Source: Paraburkholderia sp. IMGN_8
GTDB taxonomy: Bacteria; Pseudomonadota; Gammaproteobacteria; Burkholderiales; Burkholderiaceae
DNA: 64,000 nucleotides
Reading direction: 5' to 3'
Assembly: GCF_038050405.1 (NCBI RefSeq)
Contig: NZ_CP150901.1
Location: 1,426,001-1,490,000 of the forward strand
Positions 28,940-37,025 of the stretch are shown here, one piece after another. The notes below the pieces were generated by a model. That model had not been told where the DNA came from, did not search any database, and saw only the letters and a list, made by a program, of their open reading frames with translations. Within the stretch, counting starts at the first letter, position 1. Each line of letters opens with the position of its first letter. Both the position numbers and the translations under genes were made by a program.

Positions 28940-29755
28940 TTAAGAAGGTCTCAATAGCGGCGATTCTTTTTTTCCAACGGAATTCTTCTTGGAAACTCCA
29001 TTGGCGTGACTCTCGGTAACATTGGTAAAATTCTCAAGGATTCCCAGTTTTTTTAGCGTGAAATCGCTATCCTTGGAAAGGTGATGATCGCGGCCGACAT
29101 TTCGGGCGGGTCGTTGAATCGTGCAGGCGAATTGCGCGGGTGGCCTTGCGGCGGCAGTCCAGTAGCGGTAGATTGCGGAGATGTTCGCCGGGATCTTTTT
29201 GGCCAGCTCTTCCCGTTGATAGGGCCATCGAGTCAGGGTTTCCTCCTCCGATGTGAGATTGGCTGCGCCGAGCAGATGGAGTGGACGTAGCCATTCCCGA
29301 CCTTTAGGATCGTCAAAGAGCGGCTGCCAGCTCTGCCTGCGCAGCGCGACGCCGTCCATAAAGCCAATTGCCCACGGTTCGGCTTCGATGTACTCATGCG
29401 CATCGCGGCCATAGGCGGCCTTGTCGAACACCGGTTCGAATCCATCCGGATTGCTCAGTCTGAGGATAATGCCGTTGTAAAACCTCAGGATCAAGTCGAG
29501 GATGCGCTGCGCCTGATCCGTTGTTTCGACGTCGGGAGCGCTGTCCTTTCCCGGTCCCCAGACGCCGGGCAACCAGTCTTTCAATTCAAGGATAGTTGGC
29601 CCGATTGAGATAGCGGTCAAATACCCCTCTAGACTATCGAGCATCAATGTTTCGTCCGATGTCAGATCAGACATCAGAAATTGATCAAGCTCATCCATGT
29701 CTTCGTCGGACAAGGGTGCCAAAATTCGGTTCCCGTTGGATAGTGATTTCGACAT
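28940..29755 (-). CDS. UPF0149 (YecA/YgfB-like) family protein
   Basis: Helical cytoplasmic protein of unknown function. The family start is plain: PLSDEDMDELDQFLMSDLTS, LDSLEGYLTAISIGP, LKDWLPGVWG and RILDLILRFYNGIILRLSN, then GFMDGVALRRQSWQPLF. ATG at 29753-29755 (MSKSLSNG) is chosen because the upstream in-frame extension is not family-like. The C-terminal 60 residues are poorly conserved and lack the SEC-C metal motif seen in some relatives. Surrounded by decayed mobile DNA, so it may be part of transferred cargo. Confidence 0.75.
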   Translation of the reverse strand: MSKSLSNGNRILAPLSDEDMDELDQFLMSDLTSDETLMLDSLEGYLTAISIGPTILELKDWLPGVWGPGKDSAPDVETTDQAQRILDLILRFYNGIILRLSNPDGFEPVFDKAAYGRDAHEYIEAEPWAIGFMDGVALRRQSWQPLFDDPKGREWLRPLHLLGAANLTSEEETLTRWPYQREELAKKIPANISAIYRYWTAAARPPAQFACTIQRPARNVGRDHHLSKDSDFTLKKLGILENFTNVTESHANGVSKKNSVGKKESPLLRPS

Positions 29756-29923
29756 GGCTGAAGCTTCCAAAATGGTAAGAGTTTTTGGCGCCATAACAGT
29801 ACCAGCAATTTGGCTGACAAAAAATTGTAAGGAGTGCGTAAGTACGAAATTCGTAGATGCTGACCACTTAAGCATTTTTGCATCCTTCATGTAGCTTTAA
29901 CCTATTTTCTGCGTTGCTTCGAC

Positions 29924-30600
29924 TCAGGCTAGGATGTGCATGTTGCGAATTTCGTGAACGACTGGACGAGTGGAATGAAGCGTTCGATTGTCCGGTGGCC
30001 CTGTTGGCGGATATGTCGAGCGATTCTTGGCGATATCATTCGGATGCTTGACGTCTTCGACCGGGGAGAGCGTCTCGCGCTGGATATTGCCCTCCCGCAA
30101 CGCCGCGAGATTGATGCCGATCCTGTCGAGTATCACCGATGCGATTCTGTTCCAGGACCTTCTCGGAGTAGCACCGGGCGGCGAGTTCAGTCCGCCCAGC
30201 AAGAAACCGGAGTTCAGCCGTGTTTCTCGCGTTATCAATTGCGCGGTGTAAGTAGTTCCAATTGTTCTTGACCTTGTTACTGGTCTCGTCCGTCCCCCAG
30301 TTGTGGCTGACTGAAGTTTGTCTGGGCGAAGCGCGTGTTCAGGCCTCGGTCGAGGCTTGACCGCCCAGTAGTGCGCGGCGGAGCGATCCACCACTATAGT
30401 CGGCTCACCCGTCATCTCTTTCCGATGACGAAGGCAAAGGGCGGCGGCAGCGCAACAGCGCTCACAAATCAATAGCATATCGAGCGGATACTGCAACCGC
30501 TTGAACGCCCCTCCCACACCCGGAATCAAGCTCTTCATCGTCGAACGAGTCCTTCGTTTTCCCGAGGCCAAGATAGTGGATCTGTTCATTGCGACATCCT
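29924..30600 (-). pseudogene. IS6-family transposase, decayed
   Basis: On the minus strand the N-terminal part AFKRLQYPLDMLLICERCC matches the IS6/IS26 transposase start (FKRxQYPxDVxLxxVRWY). A second frame gives WGTDETSNKVKNNWNYLHRA (compare WRxDETYIKVxGxWxYLYRA, the first catalytic Asp region) and a third frame gives VILDRIGINLAALREGN (compare the TIDKSGxNxAAL region). At least two frameshifts are needed, so it is inactive. No clean terminal repeats were found. Confidence 0.7.
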
Positions 30601-30874
30601 TAGTCGGCCGATGACCTGTCTTCAACCGGCTATGCCTAGGGTCTCTTGTTGATCGACACAGTCGTGCTATCCATATCAGCGTCGGCATAACATCGATATC
30701 GCCATCCACGTAATACTTATATATGTAAAATGTATGAATTCAAGGGAGAGTTAACCCTCAGCGTTCCGTTTCCCAAGGGTCAATTCCGCCGTGGTTGAAG
30801 GGGCAGGCCAGCGTGGCAGCAAGGATTAGACGGATTGCCGAGACGCATATCCCGAATCAAGGGCAAATGAAGTG

Positions 30875-31330
30875 ACAGGGTCGAGAGCGATCTGCGGTCT
30901 CCTGCGCAGTTCTGGCTGGAAGGCTGGTGCGCCCAGATCAAGGAGTGCGGTTGCGGGTGGGGGGCAACGCGAAGGCATCGCTGCCAGCGCCGCCAATCCC
31001 CGGCGGACGCAGTCGGGCGGTGAACTCCGCACGTGTCCCGGCGCCATGATTGGCTAGCTAGAGGTGAGGGTCTTCAAGACTCGCGGGGAATGCGCCAGGT
31101 GGCAGAAGGGCGCTCGCAATTTCCATTCGGGCCCCGGTTTCGTTGCAGATTGCTGCGACGATGGCGTCTGCTACGTCATTCTGAATCCAGCGCGTCGCGG
31201 CCGTGGCCGTCAAAGCGCAAGCCATTGAGGCGAGGGGAAGTATTCCGCCGGCTAAGCGTTTGATGGAGCGCGCGTGCGCGTGTTTGCCAAAACGGATGTC
31301 GGCGATTCCTTTGTCCGCAATCCTGCCGGC
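30875..31330 (-). pseudogene. Fragment of a MocR-family regulator
   Basis: Minus-strand frames read KRLAGGILPLASMACALTAT, ATRWIQNDVADAIVAAICNE and EIASALLPPGAFPASLED, then in another frame RAEFTARLRPPGIGGAGSDA. These align with the C-terminal third of the intact MocR gene at 58801-60198 (KRLAGAIRSLTSMASPLTAA, ATRWIQNGTADAIVAAIRNE, RAEFTTRLRLLGIGVVGSDA). The N-terminal HTH and most of the aminotransferase domain are missing and frameshifts are present. It is a decayed partial paralogue. Confidence 0.8.
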
Positions 31331-31699
31331 TCTCATTCACATCTGAAGTCTTGAGGAGGTGAGGGTTAACCATCCTTTCCATCCCTACAGAAATTCATAC
31401 AATGTACATATAAATGCATCAAGATCGATCGTTTGGTTGGATGGTGGGTGGCATAGGCCATATACCGATGTGGCAGGTCATTGTCGGAAGAGGCGTCGGC
31501 GCATGAAGTTGTGGGTCTAGATGCATTCAACAGCCGAACAACGTGTGGGTGCCGAGCGTCGACAACGCTGCCTCGAACTGGGAGCGGTTTGAGGCGCCGG
31601 TGGCTCTCTGTGGTGTCTCTGAAGAAATAACAATGCACAGACTGTGCTGCTAGGCGCCCAGGAATACTACACAGATCGACTGCTAGAAATGAGCGGCGA

Positions 31700-32590
31700 T
31701 AGACGGGGTCACGGAGGTGCTGAAATGCCCACGTCTTACGAAGTACTTGGTGAATTGGTTGCCTGCATGACCTATTGGCACGTTGCTCGCAAGGTGCCGC
31801 TTGCCAACGACAGCTTCGTCCTTGAGGACTATGTCGAGCACCTGCGCGAGTTCATCGAGTTCCTCCGACCGGTCACCCTTGGGGTATCGGTTCGCCAGTC
31901 GATTTTGCCAGCGCTGTTCACGATCTCTTCGATAGCGCGCAACGGCGAGTCAACGCGTAAAAGTATGGCACCGACTAGCGATCGGAGCGATGTACGTCGA
32001 GGCCGCACGGTGGTCTGCGAACTGGTACTCAGCAAGCGACTCGACTCATTCGAACGTGGGCTGATTGACATCGTGGAGGCCAGCCCCCTCAGTGAAGGGC
32101 GCAGCGCATTTCCAGGTCTCGTACGTGGGGCGTTCGTCGAGATGAGTCTGTCCCATAGCGTTACGTCGCACCCGGATTTCAGCTTCTGCATAGCTGTCGG
32201 CGACACCGAAGCGGCCGACTCGCATCGGTGCGTCTATGACGAATTCGGCGCTGTGCTGGACAGGTCTGCCGAGTGTTACCTAAAGACTGTTTGCGTAGCC
32301 TTTCAGGTAGTGCGCCGTCAGGCAATCACGGATATCGCATTGACCTCAATCGAAGTTGAACGACATCTGGCGCCTGGACCAGCCCCGCGACGTACACGAC
32401 CTCAGCACCGGCTCCGATATGTCGCGCACGCCTTGCGGGCGCTACCTGTTGCAGTCGCCGCGGCATTTTTTTTGGAGCACGTGCAGGGCGCCGAGATCAA
32501 TCCACGAATTCACGATGAGATCCGTCGATACGAGCCGTCCGGACGTGTGCTGCGCAGGCACCGAAGGTGTCATGGCATATGGCGGCTAAG
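31700..32590 (+). pseudogene. phaZ: PHB depolymerase-like gene, truncated and frameshifted
   Basis: The frame opened at 31644 gives ARKVPLANDSFVLEDYVEHL, then LDSFERGLIDIVEASPL, FPGLVRGAFVEMSLSHSVTS, GDTEAADSHRCVYDEFGAVL and AECYLKTVCVAFQ. These follow the order seen in intracellular polyhydroxyalkanoate depolymerases (ARxVPL..F.LDDYI, WFERxxI, YPGFxQLxGFxxMN, GDxxSAxxHRxFYDEY, YLxTVxxVFQ). The first 100 or so residues of the family are absent, and near 32360 the reading switches frame (LNDIWRLDQPRDVHDL) before returning (EINPRIHDEIRRYE). Hence a decayed copy, not a working enzyme. Similarity is recognised by eye. Confidence 0.6.
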
Positions 32591-32653
32591 CGCCTATGCG
32601 ATGCGACGAGGTCAAAGTGAAAATTGGGGCGAAGAGGTTTTCGGGAGAAGCAG

Positions 32654-32902
32654 ATGAATACGGGAACTGGATCTTTACGTTCGGTGATCGAAAAATGGCT
32701 TTCGCCGAACCCGGCGATGCCATTGCGAGTTGCTGAGTTCAGCCGTTCGCCGTCGAACCGGAGGCGCTACATACGAGTCGAGTTGGCACGATCGACGGAC
32801 ACACTCGCGCTCTTTTTCTTTCGGCACGATGACGGCACTTGGTGCGTGTTCCCTAGCGAGGCGGAACGTCCTGCGATGGGTACGTGCTGGCCGTCCCACT
32901 GA
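32654..32902 (+). CDS. Small hypothetical protein
   Basis: An 82-aa frame from the ATG at 32654, with a purine-rich GGAGAAG stretch 7 bp upstream. Central part RRYIRVELARSTDTLALFFF and HDDGTWCVFPSEAERPAM suggests a compact beta-rich fold; no family recognised. It overlaps the possible start of the LRAT-domain gene by up to 19 bp, so the two may be co-expressed. Confidence 0.45.
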   Translation: MNTGTGSLRSVIEKWLSPNPAMPLRVAEFSRSPSNRRRYIRVELARSTDTLALFFFRHDDGTWCVFPSEAERPAMGTCWPSH

Positions 32903-33531
32903 TCCTTCGTAGGCGCTGCGGCAACCGAGTCGGAGAGGCCTGGTTCGGCCGACTTCGATTCAGATCTCAAAAGGAAGTTCTTGAGGCTGAGGCAGGAGGA
33001 GCGTTGATAAACCATCCCCATTGCACGTTCTCCGCTCAAGAGAGCGAGGGCGTGGGTACGCCAACGCGGTGGAGTGTAGAAATCGCCACTGAACCGCCGT
33101 TAGGTGCGCATCTGGTTACACCGCGCCGCGGCTATAGTCACCACGGCATATACGTAGGTGACAGCAAAGTAGTGCATTACGCTGGACTCTGCAGCTCATT
33201 GCGAGTCTGCGCAGTGGAAGAATTGTCCATAGTAGATTTTGCTGCGGGTCATGCAATTTGGGTCAAACAAGAACGATGCCCAGAATATGTTGGTCAGGAT
33301 GCCATTCGGCGGGCTCGCTCTCGATTGGGAGAGAACCGCTATCGGCTGTTGACCAATAACTGCGAGCACTTTTGCTCTTGGTGCCTGTTTGGGGAAAGTC
33401 ACAGCGAACAAGTGAGACAGTGCATCGCCCACCCCTATATGGCGATATGTACGGCGATGATCCTGGTAAAGAGGTTTCTCGAGAGTAGGTCGAAGGTCCG
33501 GAATAAATTTGCGCCTGAAAGTTTCAATTGA
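32884..33531 (+). CDS. LRAT-domain (NlpC/P60-like) protein
   Basis: Papain-like fold of the lecithin:retinol acyltransferase group. Core motifs are GAHLVTPRRGYSHHGIYVGD (catalytic first His in the HHGIYVG strand), VVHYAG, and LLTNNCEHFCSWCLFGES with the catalytic Cys in NCEHF. Bacterial members act as thiol acyltransferases, hydrolases or toxins, mostly unproven. The domain starts near residue 72; the first 60 residues are not family-like, so the true start may be further in. A C-terminal hydrophobic stretch (AHPYMAICTAMILV) could be a membrane anchor, as in eukaryotic relatives. It is the one intact-looking gene in a decayed zone. Confidence 0.75.
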   Translation: MLAVPLILRRRCGNRVGEAWFGRLRFRSQKEVLEAEAGGALINHPHCTFSAQESEGVGTPTRWSVEIATEPPLGAHLVTPRRGYSHHGIYVGDSKVVHYAGLCSSLRVCAVEELSIVDFAAGHAIWVKQERCPEYVGQDAIRRARSRLGENRYRLLTNNCEHFCSWCLFGESHSEQVRQCIAHPYMAICTAMILVKRFLESRSKVRNKFAPESFN

Positions 33532-33544
33532 TCGAACGTGTTAG

Positions 33545-33739
33545 AGCCGGACAGTTAAGTTTGTCCATCCTCGTAGCGGGTTTGATCGCAACAGCTACCG
33601 CGGGACGCGCGGTAAGTTAAGCTTGCGGAGCGGACGTAAGACCTAACAGGGTTTCCCCGAAAGGCAGACCGCTGTGAACAGGAACCTGATTCTGCGAAGG
33701 TCAGGAATCCCCGTCCTTCAGGACGGGGAGGACATCAAT
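33545..33739 (+). pseudogene. TnpB C-terminal remnant with its omega-RNA scaffold and right end
   Basis: A frame ending ILVAG..., GRAVS, stop, ACGADVRPNRVSPKGRPL resembles the tail of TnpB nucleases of IS200/IS605 elements with a premature TAA. The DNA then carries the typical scaffold (CTGTGAACAGGAACCT, GCGAAGGTCAGGAATCC) and the terminal hairpin CCCCGTCCTTCAGGACGGGG followed by AGGACATCAA, ending at 33739. This is the fullest of the solo ends in the window. Any guide would be read from 33740 onward. Nuclease body absent. Confidence 0.6.
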
Positions 33740-33882
33740 GATGCAAAGGTTCGGCTTGCGTGAGGCACCTGCTCTCACTGCAACTACGAAATTGGCTTCT
33801 GATTCCCGCGGCTAGGGGCTGACGACCCGCGGACATGGCGACTCAACCCTTCAGATTCCAGCTTTGCTGATGAGGTTTCCCT

Positions 33883-33891
33883 CCTCCTGAG
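33883..33891 (+). repeat. Left 9-bp target-site duplication of the IS4 element
   Basis: CCTCCTGAG, repeated exactly at 35404-35412 on the other side of the insertion sequence. Confidence 0.9.
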
Positions 33892-35403
33892 CTTGCAATT
33901 ACCCACTTCTTTTTAGCGCAAGCTCATAGCCGAGCTGAATGTCTGTTAGCCGTCGCATCCCGCGCCAGATCACAGTATTGCCTGGTGGAGGATCACTGGC
34001 GCGCGCGAGGTACCCACCCAGTTGAGCGAGTCTTATAACGTTTCGTACGAGAGGAGGCGCCTGTGCGTTGTGAGGCGTGTCATGGACAACGCGCTCAAGC
34101 AGTTCAATTTCAGTGCGTGTGAAGGCGAGTTCGGCGGCGGACTGCGGCGCTGATCGGCCGAGCATTGTGAGCCAGAATATGCGCCAACTCAGGATGCAGA
34201 AAACCGCGATCAGGTTCGTAAGCCGATCAGCTGTGCGAAGCCGGGACTCTTCAGCTTTGCAGCCCGATTTCAGGATTTTGTGGAAGGTCTCGATTTTCCA
34301 GCGCATCGAGTACCAGTCAAGTTTCTCGATTGCCTCGGTACGAGAGCTTACTGGGAGGTTGGTGATCAGTTTCCATTCAATGCGAGGACGCCCGGGCGGC
34401 GGATTGCGTTCCTGAGCATGAAGGACTGTCATCTGTAGCGCAGGATAGCGGTTCTGCTTGCCGATGGGGGGCAGCACAGTCATTCGCTGGTAGCGCAGTT
34501 CAAGCGTCACCGTCATTGGCCGACCCGCCGCGTCGCGAAGCTCGACGCGATGCAATCCCTTGACCTGAACCTGCTGCATAACCTTGGAGATCGTGAGCTG
34601 GCCATCTCCCGCGAGCCGGTCGACGCAAGTCCTCACCAGGAAGTAAGTGCACAGGTCATGGGCAGTGGAAAACAGCTCGTAAATATCGCTTTCCCGATCA
34701 CCGATGTGAATGCAGCGGACAGGGGCGTCGAGAAGCTCAGTCGACTGGCGCATATTCTCCAGCCAGCGCCAGCTTTCTTTTTCTTCAATCGGTACGCGCG
34801 TCGGATTGATGTGGCGTTTGAGTTCCGAAGATCCCTTAAACTGCTTTCTCGTCCAGAACTTCACCGCCGCCAGGCCAAGTGGCAGTCCATCCGTAGTCAC
34901 AACAAGGCTCGAATGCATCAGGATACCGCACTGCGTGAGCGGCTTCGACGGACCCGTGCCGTTCTTTCCTGTTCGCAGGGACGTCTTGCCGGTGTAGCCG
35001 ATGAGTTCGGGACGCTCCCTCTGATACGAGAATGTGGTCGTGTCCTGCAGGATAAGCACGGGCCCATCGGTGGCCATGACACGTGCAGCGCTCGCTTGGA
35101 AATGCCCGCTCAGGATATCGTGTTCGTTGATGCGGTCGTTCGACAGAAACCGGTAGGCGGCCTTGGTCGAAGCCCAGTCCTGACAGGCGAATGGAATAGT
35201 CTGCCCCATGCCGTCCCACAGCTTTTCCAGCAGGCTTGCGAAGCGGCGGCGCAATCGGGTGTCCTGGAATTCGCTTCCCCGGACCTCCAGATCCAACCGC
35301 GACCGATCATCCGCCTGTCGCTTGCCGGCCATCTCGCTCGCACTTGGGACATGACGTGTGCCAGGTTACCAGGTTTCGCGGCGAAGATGTGGGTAATTGC
35401 AAG
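33892..35403 (-). mobile_element. IS4-family insertion sequence, complete
   Basis: A 1512-bp element bounded by perfect 15-bp inverted repeats (CTTGCAATTACCCAC at 33892-33906 and its complement at 35389-35403) and flanked by an identical 9-bp duplication. Nine-bp duplications fit the IS4/IS50 group. One intact transposase fills it. It landed between the TnpB remnant and the 3' end of a glycosyltransferase gene without breaking that gene. The perfect ends suggest recent movement. Confidence 0.92.
33899..35332 (-). CDS. IS4-family (Tn5-like) transposase
   Basis: DDE transposase of 477 aa, intact. The N-terminal DNA-binding part (RLRRRFASLLEKLWDGMGQ, DWASTKAAYRFLSNDRI) resembles Tn5/IS50. Catalytic regions are VLILQDTTTFSY (first Asp), IHIGDRESDIYELF (second Asp) and the Y-x2-R-W-x-I-E-T-F-H segment MRWKIETFHKILKSG (YREK-type Glu), typical for IS4. 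The stop codon lies within a few bases of the left inverted repeat. Confidence 0.95.
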   Translation of the reverse strand: MAGKRQADDRSRLDLEVRGSEFQDTRLRRRFASLLEKLWDGMGQTIPFACQDWASTKAAYRFLSNDRINEHDILSGHFQASAARVMATDGPVLILQDTTTFSYQRERPELIGYTGKTSLRTGKNGTGPSKPLTQCGILMHSSLVVTTDGLPLGLAAVKFWTRKQFKGSSELKRHINPTRVPIEEKESWRWLENMRQSTELLDAPVRCIHIGDRESDIYELFSTAHDLCTYFLVRTCVDRLAGDGQLTISKVMQQVQVKGLHRVELRDAAGRPMTVTLELRYQRMTVLPPIGKQNRYPALQMTVLHAQERNPPPGRPRIEWKLITNLPVSSRTEAIEKLDWYSMRWKIETFHKILKSGCKAEESRLRTADRLTNLIAVFCILSWRIFWLTMLGRSAPQSAAELAFTRTEIELLERVVHDTPHNAQAPPLVRNVIRLAQLGGYLARASDPPPGNTVIWRGMRRLTDIQLGYELALKRSG

Positions 35404-35412
35404 CCTCCTGAG
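35404..35412 (+). repeat. Right 9-bp target-site duplication
   Basis: CCTCCTGAG, identical to 33883-33891; lies 5 bp before the stop of the glycosyltransferase gene (minus strand). Confidence 0.9.
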
Positions 35413-35416
35413 ACGC

Positions 35417-36652
35417 TTACGTAGCCTGCGAATCAGTGGCGAGTTCATGGTCGGTTTTGCCGCGAGCCGAGGCAATGCTCTCGTAAATTGCAATGTGTTG
35501 CGCTGCCGTAGTGTTCCATGTATAGCGGGCCGCCAACGCAGGTCCGTGCTTTCTAAGTCGTCGCGTGGTCGCTGGCTCGTCAATCAAACGAGCCATTCCA
35601 GCAGCGAGGGAATCTGGCTCCCCGACTGTAGTAAGAATCGCATCCTCCTCATGAACGAGAAATTCACGAAAAACCTCGATATCTGAGGCGACGACGGGTA
35701 ACCCTGCGCCTGCAGCCTCCAAGATTGCAAGCCCCCAGCCCTCGTTGACCGATGGAAAGACGAACCCATCAGCGGCGGCAAACCATTCGGCAAGCTCTTT
35801 TTCAGTGACAGTGCCCAGGAGGATGAGATCGTTCCCAAGCTCGAGGCCAAGCCCTTGCAGCGACGACAACACATCTTCACGGTACTCCCGGTAGTCCTGA
35901 AAGGAGTGGCCGCCGACTACCGCCAGTACCGGCGAATTGCGTCTGCTTGCCTTGACCTTGGCAAGTGCCTGTATGAGGAATCGGCTCCCTTTACGAGGCT
36001 CGATACCCCCGACGGTGAGATAAAGGAAGCGGCTCTCCGCTCCAACTCGTCGCCTTAGTTCGGCTAATCGATCGCCATCTAGTGACACGGCGAAACGTTC
36101 AGGCCGGACGCCGTTGGTGACAATCGCGGCTTCCACGCCAAGATCGGCCTTTAGTCGATCTTGCCAAAGCTTGCTAACGACCAGGATTTGATCTGGCTCG
36201 ATAATGGCGTTACGTTGACAGTCAATGAGGGCCTGCGTAGTGAAGTCGTCGACATGATGAACAGTCCGAACGAGATGGAATTTTGCACCTGCGTCACGTA
36301 CTTTGGCCGCTGCGCGTGCCGAGATGCAGTCTTGGCTATGGACGATGTCGAAATCGTCGCGCATCTTGCTCAGTCCTGCGGTCATCGCGTCGATCCAACT
36401 GAACACGCGTTCTTCCAGCGTGTCCGCCCAAGGTGGCGTGTCAATCATCCGCACTGGGACGCTAACGTCTCTGAAGAATCTCGCACCAGGCTCCCCCATC
36501 GCAATAACGGTGACCGCCATGCCAGCTGCCTGGAGAGCCTCAGCGAGTTCCAGTGTGTGCACGACCCCGCCTCGCGGCTTTACCGAATAGGTGGTCAACG
36601 CGATACGGGGGGGAGATACACCCTCAGTTAAGCGAACGATCGATGGCGTCAT
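35417..36652 (-). CDS. MSMEG_0565-family glycosyltransferase
   Basis: GT4-type, GT-B fold glycosyltransferase. RIALTTYSVKPRGGVVHTLE at the N-terminus is typical of the MSMEG_0565 family, whose genes sit in nitrilase (Nit1) clusters. The donor-binding half has LTVGGIEPRKGSRFLIQALA and FPSVNEGWGLAILEAAGAGL with the E-x7-E motif. ATG at 36650-36652 is preferred; a longer frame reaches 36724. The other Nit1-type genes here are the AIR-synthase-like gene at 40.4 kb and the MSMEG_0572-like gene at 48.4 kb; nitrilase and radical SAM genes are missing. Donor and acceptor are unknown. Confidence 0.85.
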   Translation of the reverse strand: MTPSIVRLTEGVSPPRIALTTYSVKPRGGVVHTLELAEALQAAGMAVTVIAMGEPGARFFRDVSVPVRMIDTPPWADTLEERVFSWIDAMTAGLSKMRDDFDIVHSQDCISARAAAKVRDAGAKFHLVRTVHHVDDFTTQALIDCQRNAIIEPDQILVVSKLWQDRLKADLGVEAAIVTNGVRPERFAVSLDGDRLAELRRRVGAESRFLYLTVGGIEPRKGSRFLIQALAKVKASRRNSPVLAVVGGHSFQDYREYREDVLSSLQGLGLELGNDLILLGTVTEKELAEWFAAADGFVFPSVNEGWGLAILEAAGAGLPVVASDIEVFREFLVHEEDAILTTVGEPDSLAAGMARLIDEPATTRRLRKHGPALAARYTWNTTAAQHIAIYESIASARGKTDHELATDSQAT

Positions 36653-36861
36653 GTCAGAAAATGTGCATAGAAGGACGTCGTAAGCAGGATGTGAAACGGG
36701 CGGAGAAATCAGCCAAAACCGCAACGAGGCTCAAGCAAGATCAAGCCCATCGGGGCCGTCGAAACGGCGGCCTGTCTGCCGGGCAGCATAAATCGCAGTG
36801 CCAATTCCAACGGCATTGCGAAACCGGCCGACACAACCGCCGTAACGAACATCGGATATTA

Positions 36862-36894
36862 CTATAGTACATATATCTAGTCGTATAGTAAATG
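36862..36894. promoter_or_regulatory. Repeated TATAGTA motif, pair
   Basis: CTATAGTAC (36862-36870) and GTATAGTAAATG (36883-36894) lie 21 bp apart, about 210 bp upstream of the glycosyltransferase start. Related copies occur at 39056-39066, 39436-39444, 41379-41390 and 41514-41525, all near genes of the 35-44 kb region. It may be a shared operator or a common promoter element; the rest of 36725-37025 holds no gene. Confidence 0.4.
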
Positions 36895-36996
36895 ATATTC
36901 CACGATCATGTGCTCCTTAGAGCTGAGGCTGGAAAATGAGATCGCGGGGAGGGATGTGTGACGAAGCAGGAAGTTGAGAGCTGCGAAGCTAGAAGC

Positions 36997-37014
36997 ACCG
37001 GCCTTTAGGCCGGT
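36997..37014. terminator. Hairpin behind fdrA
   Basis: A perfect stem ACCGGCC-TTTA-GGCCGGT lies 12 bp beyond the fdrA stop (minus strand). There is no T-run, so it may be a weak terminator; it also resembles the terminal hairpins of IS200/IS605-type ends. Confidence 0.4.
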
Positions 37015-37025
37015 GAGAAGTCACC

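Noticed and set aside
34550..35686. 378-codon plus-strand frame over the IS4 transposase
   Set aside because: It crosses the IS end and the target duplication and is antisense to a clear transposase.
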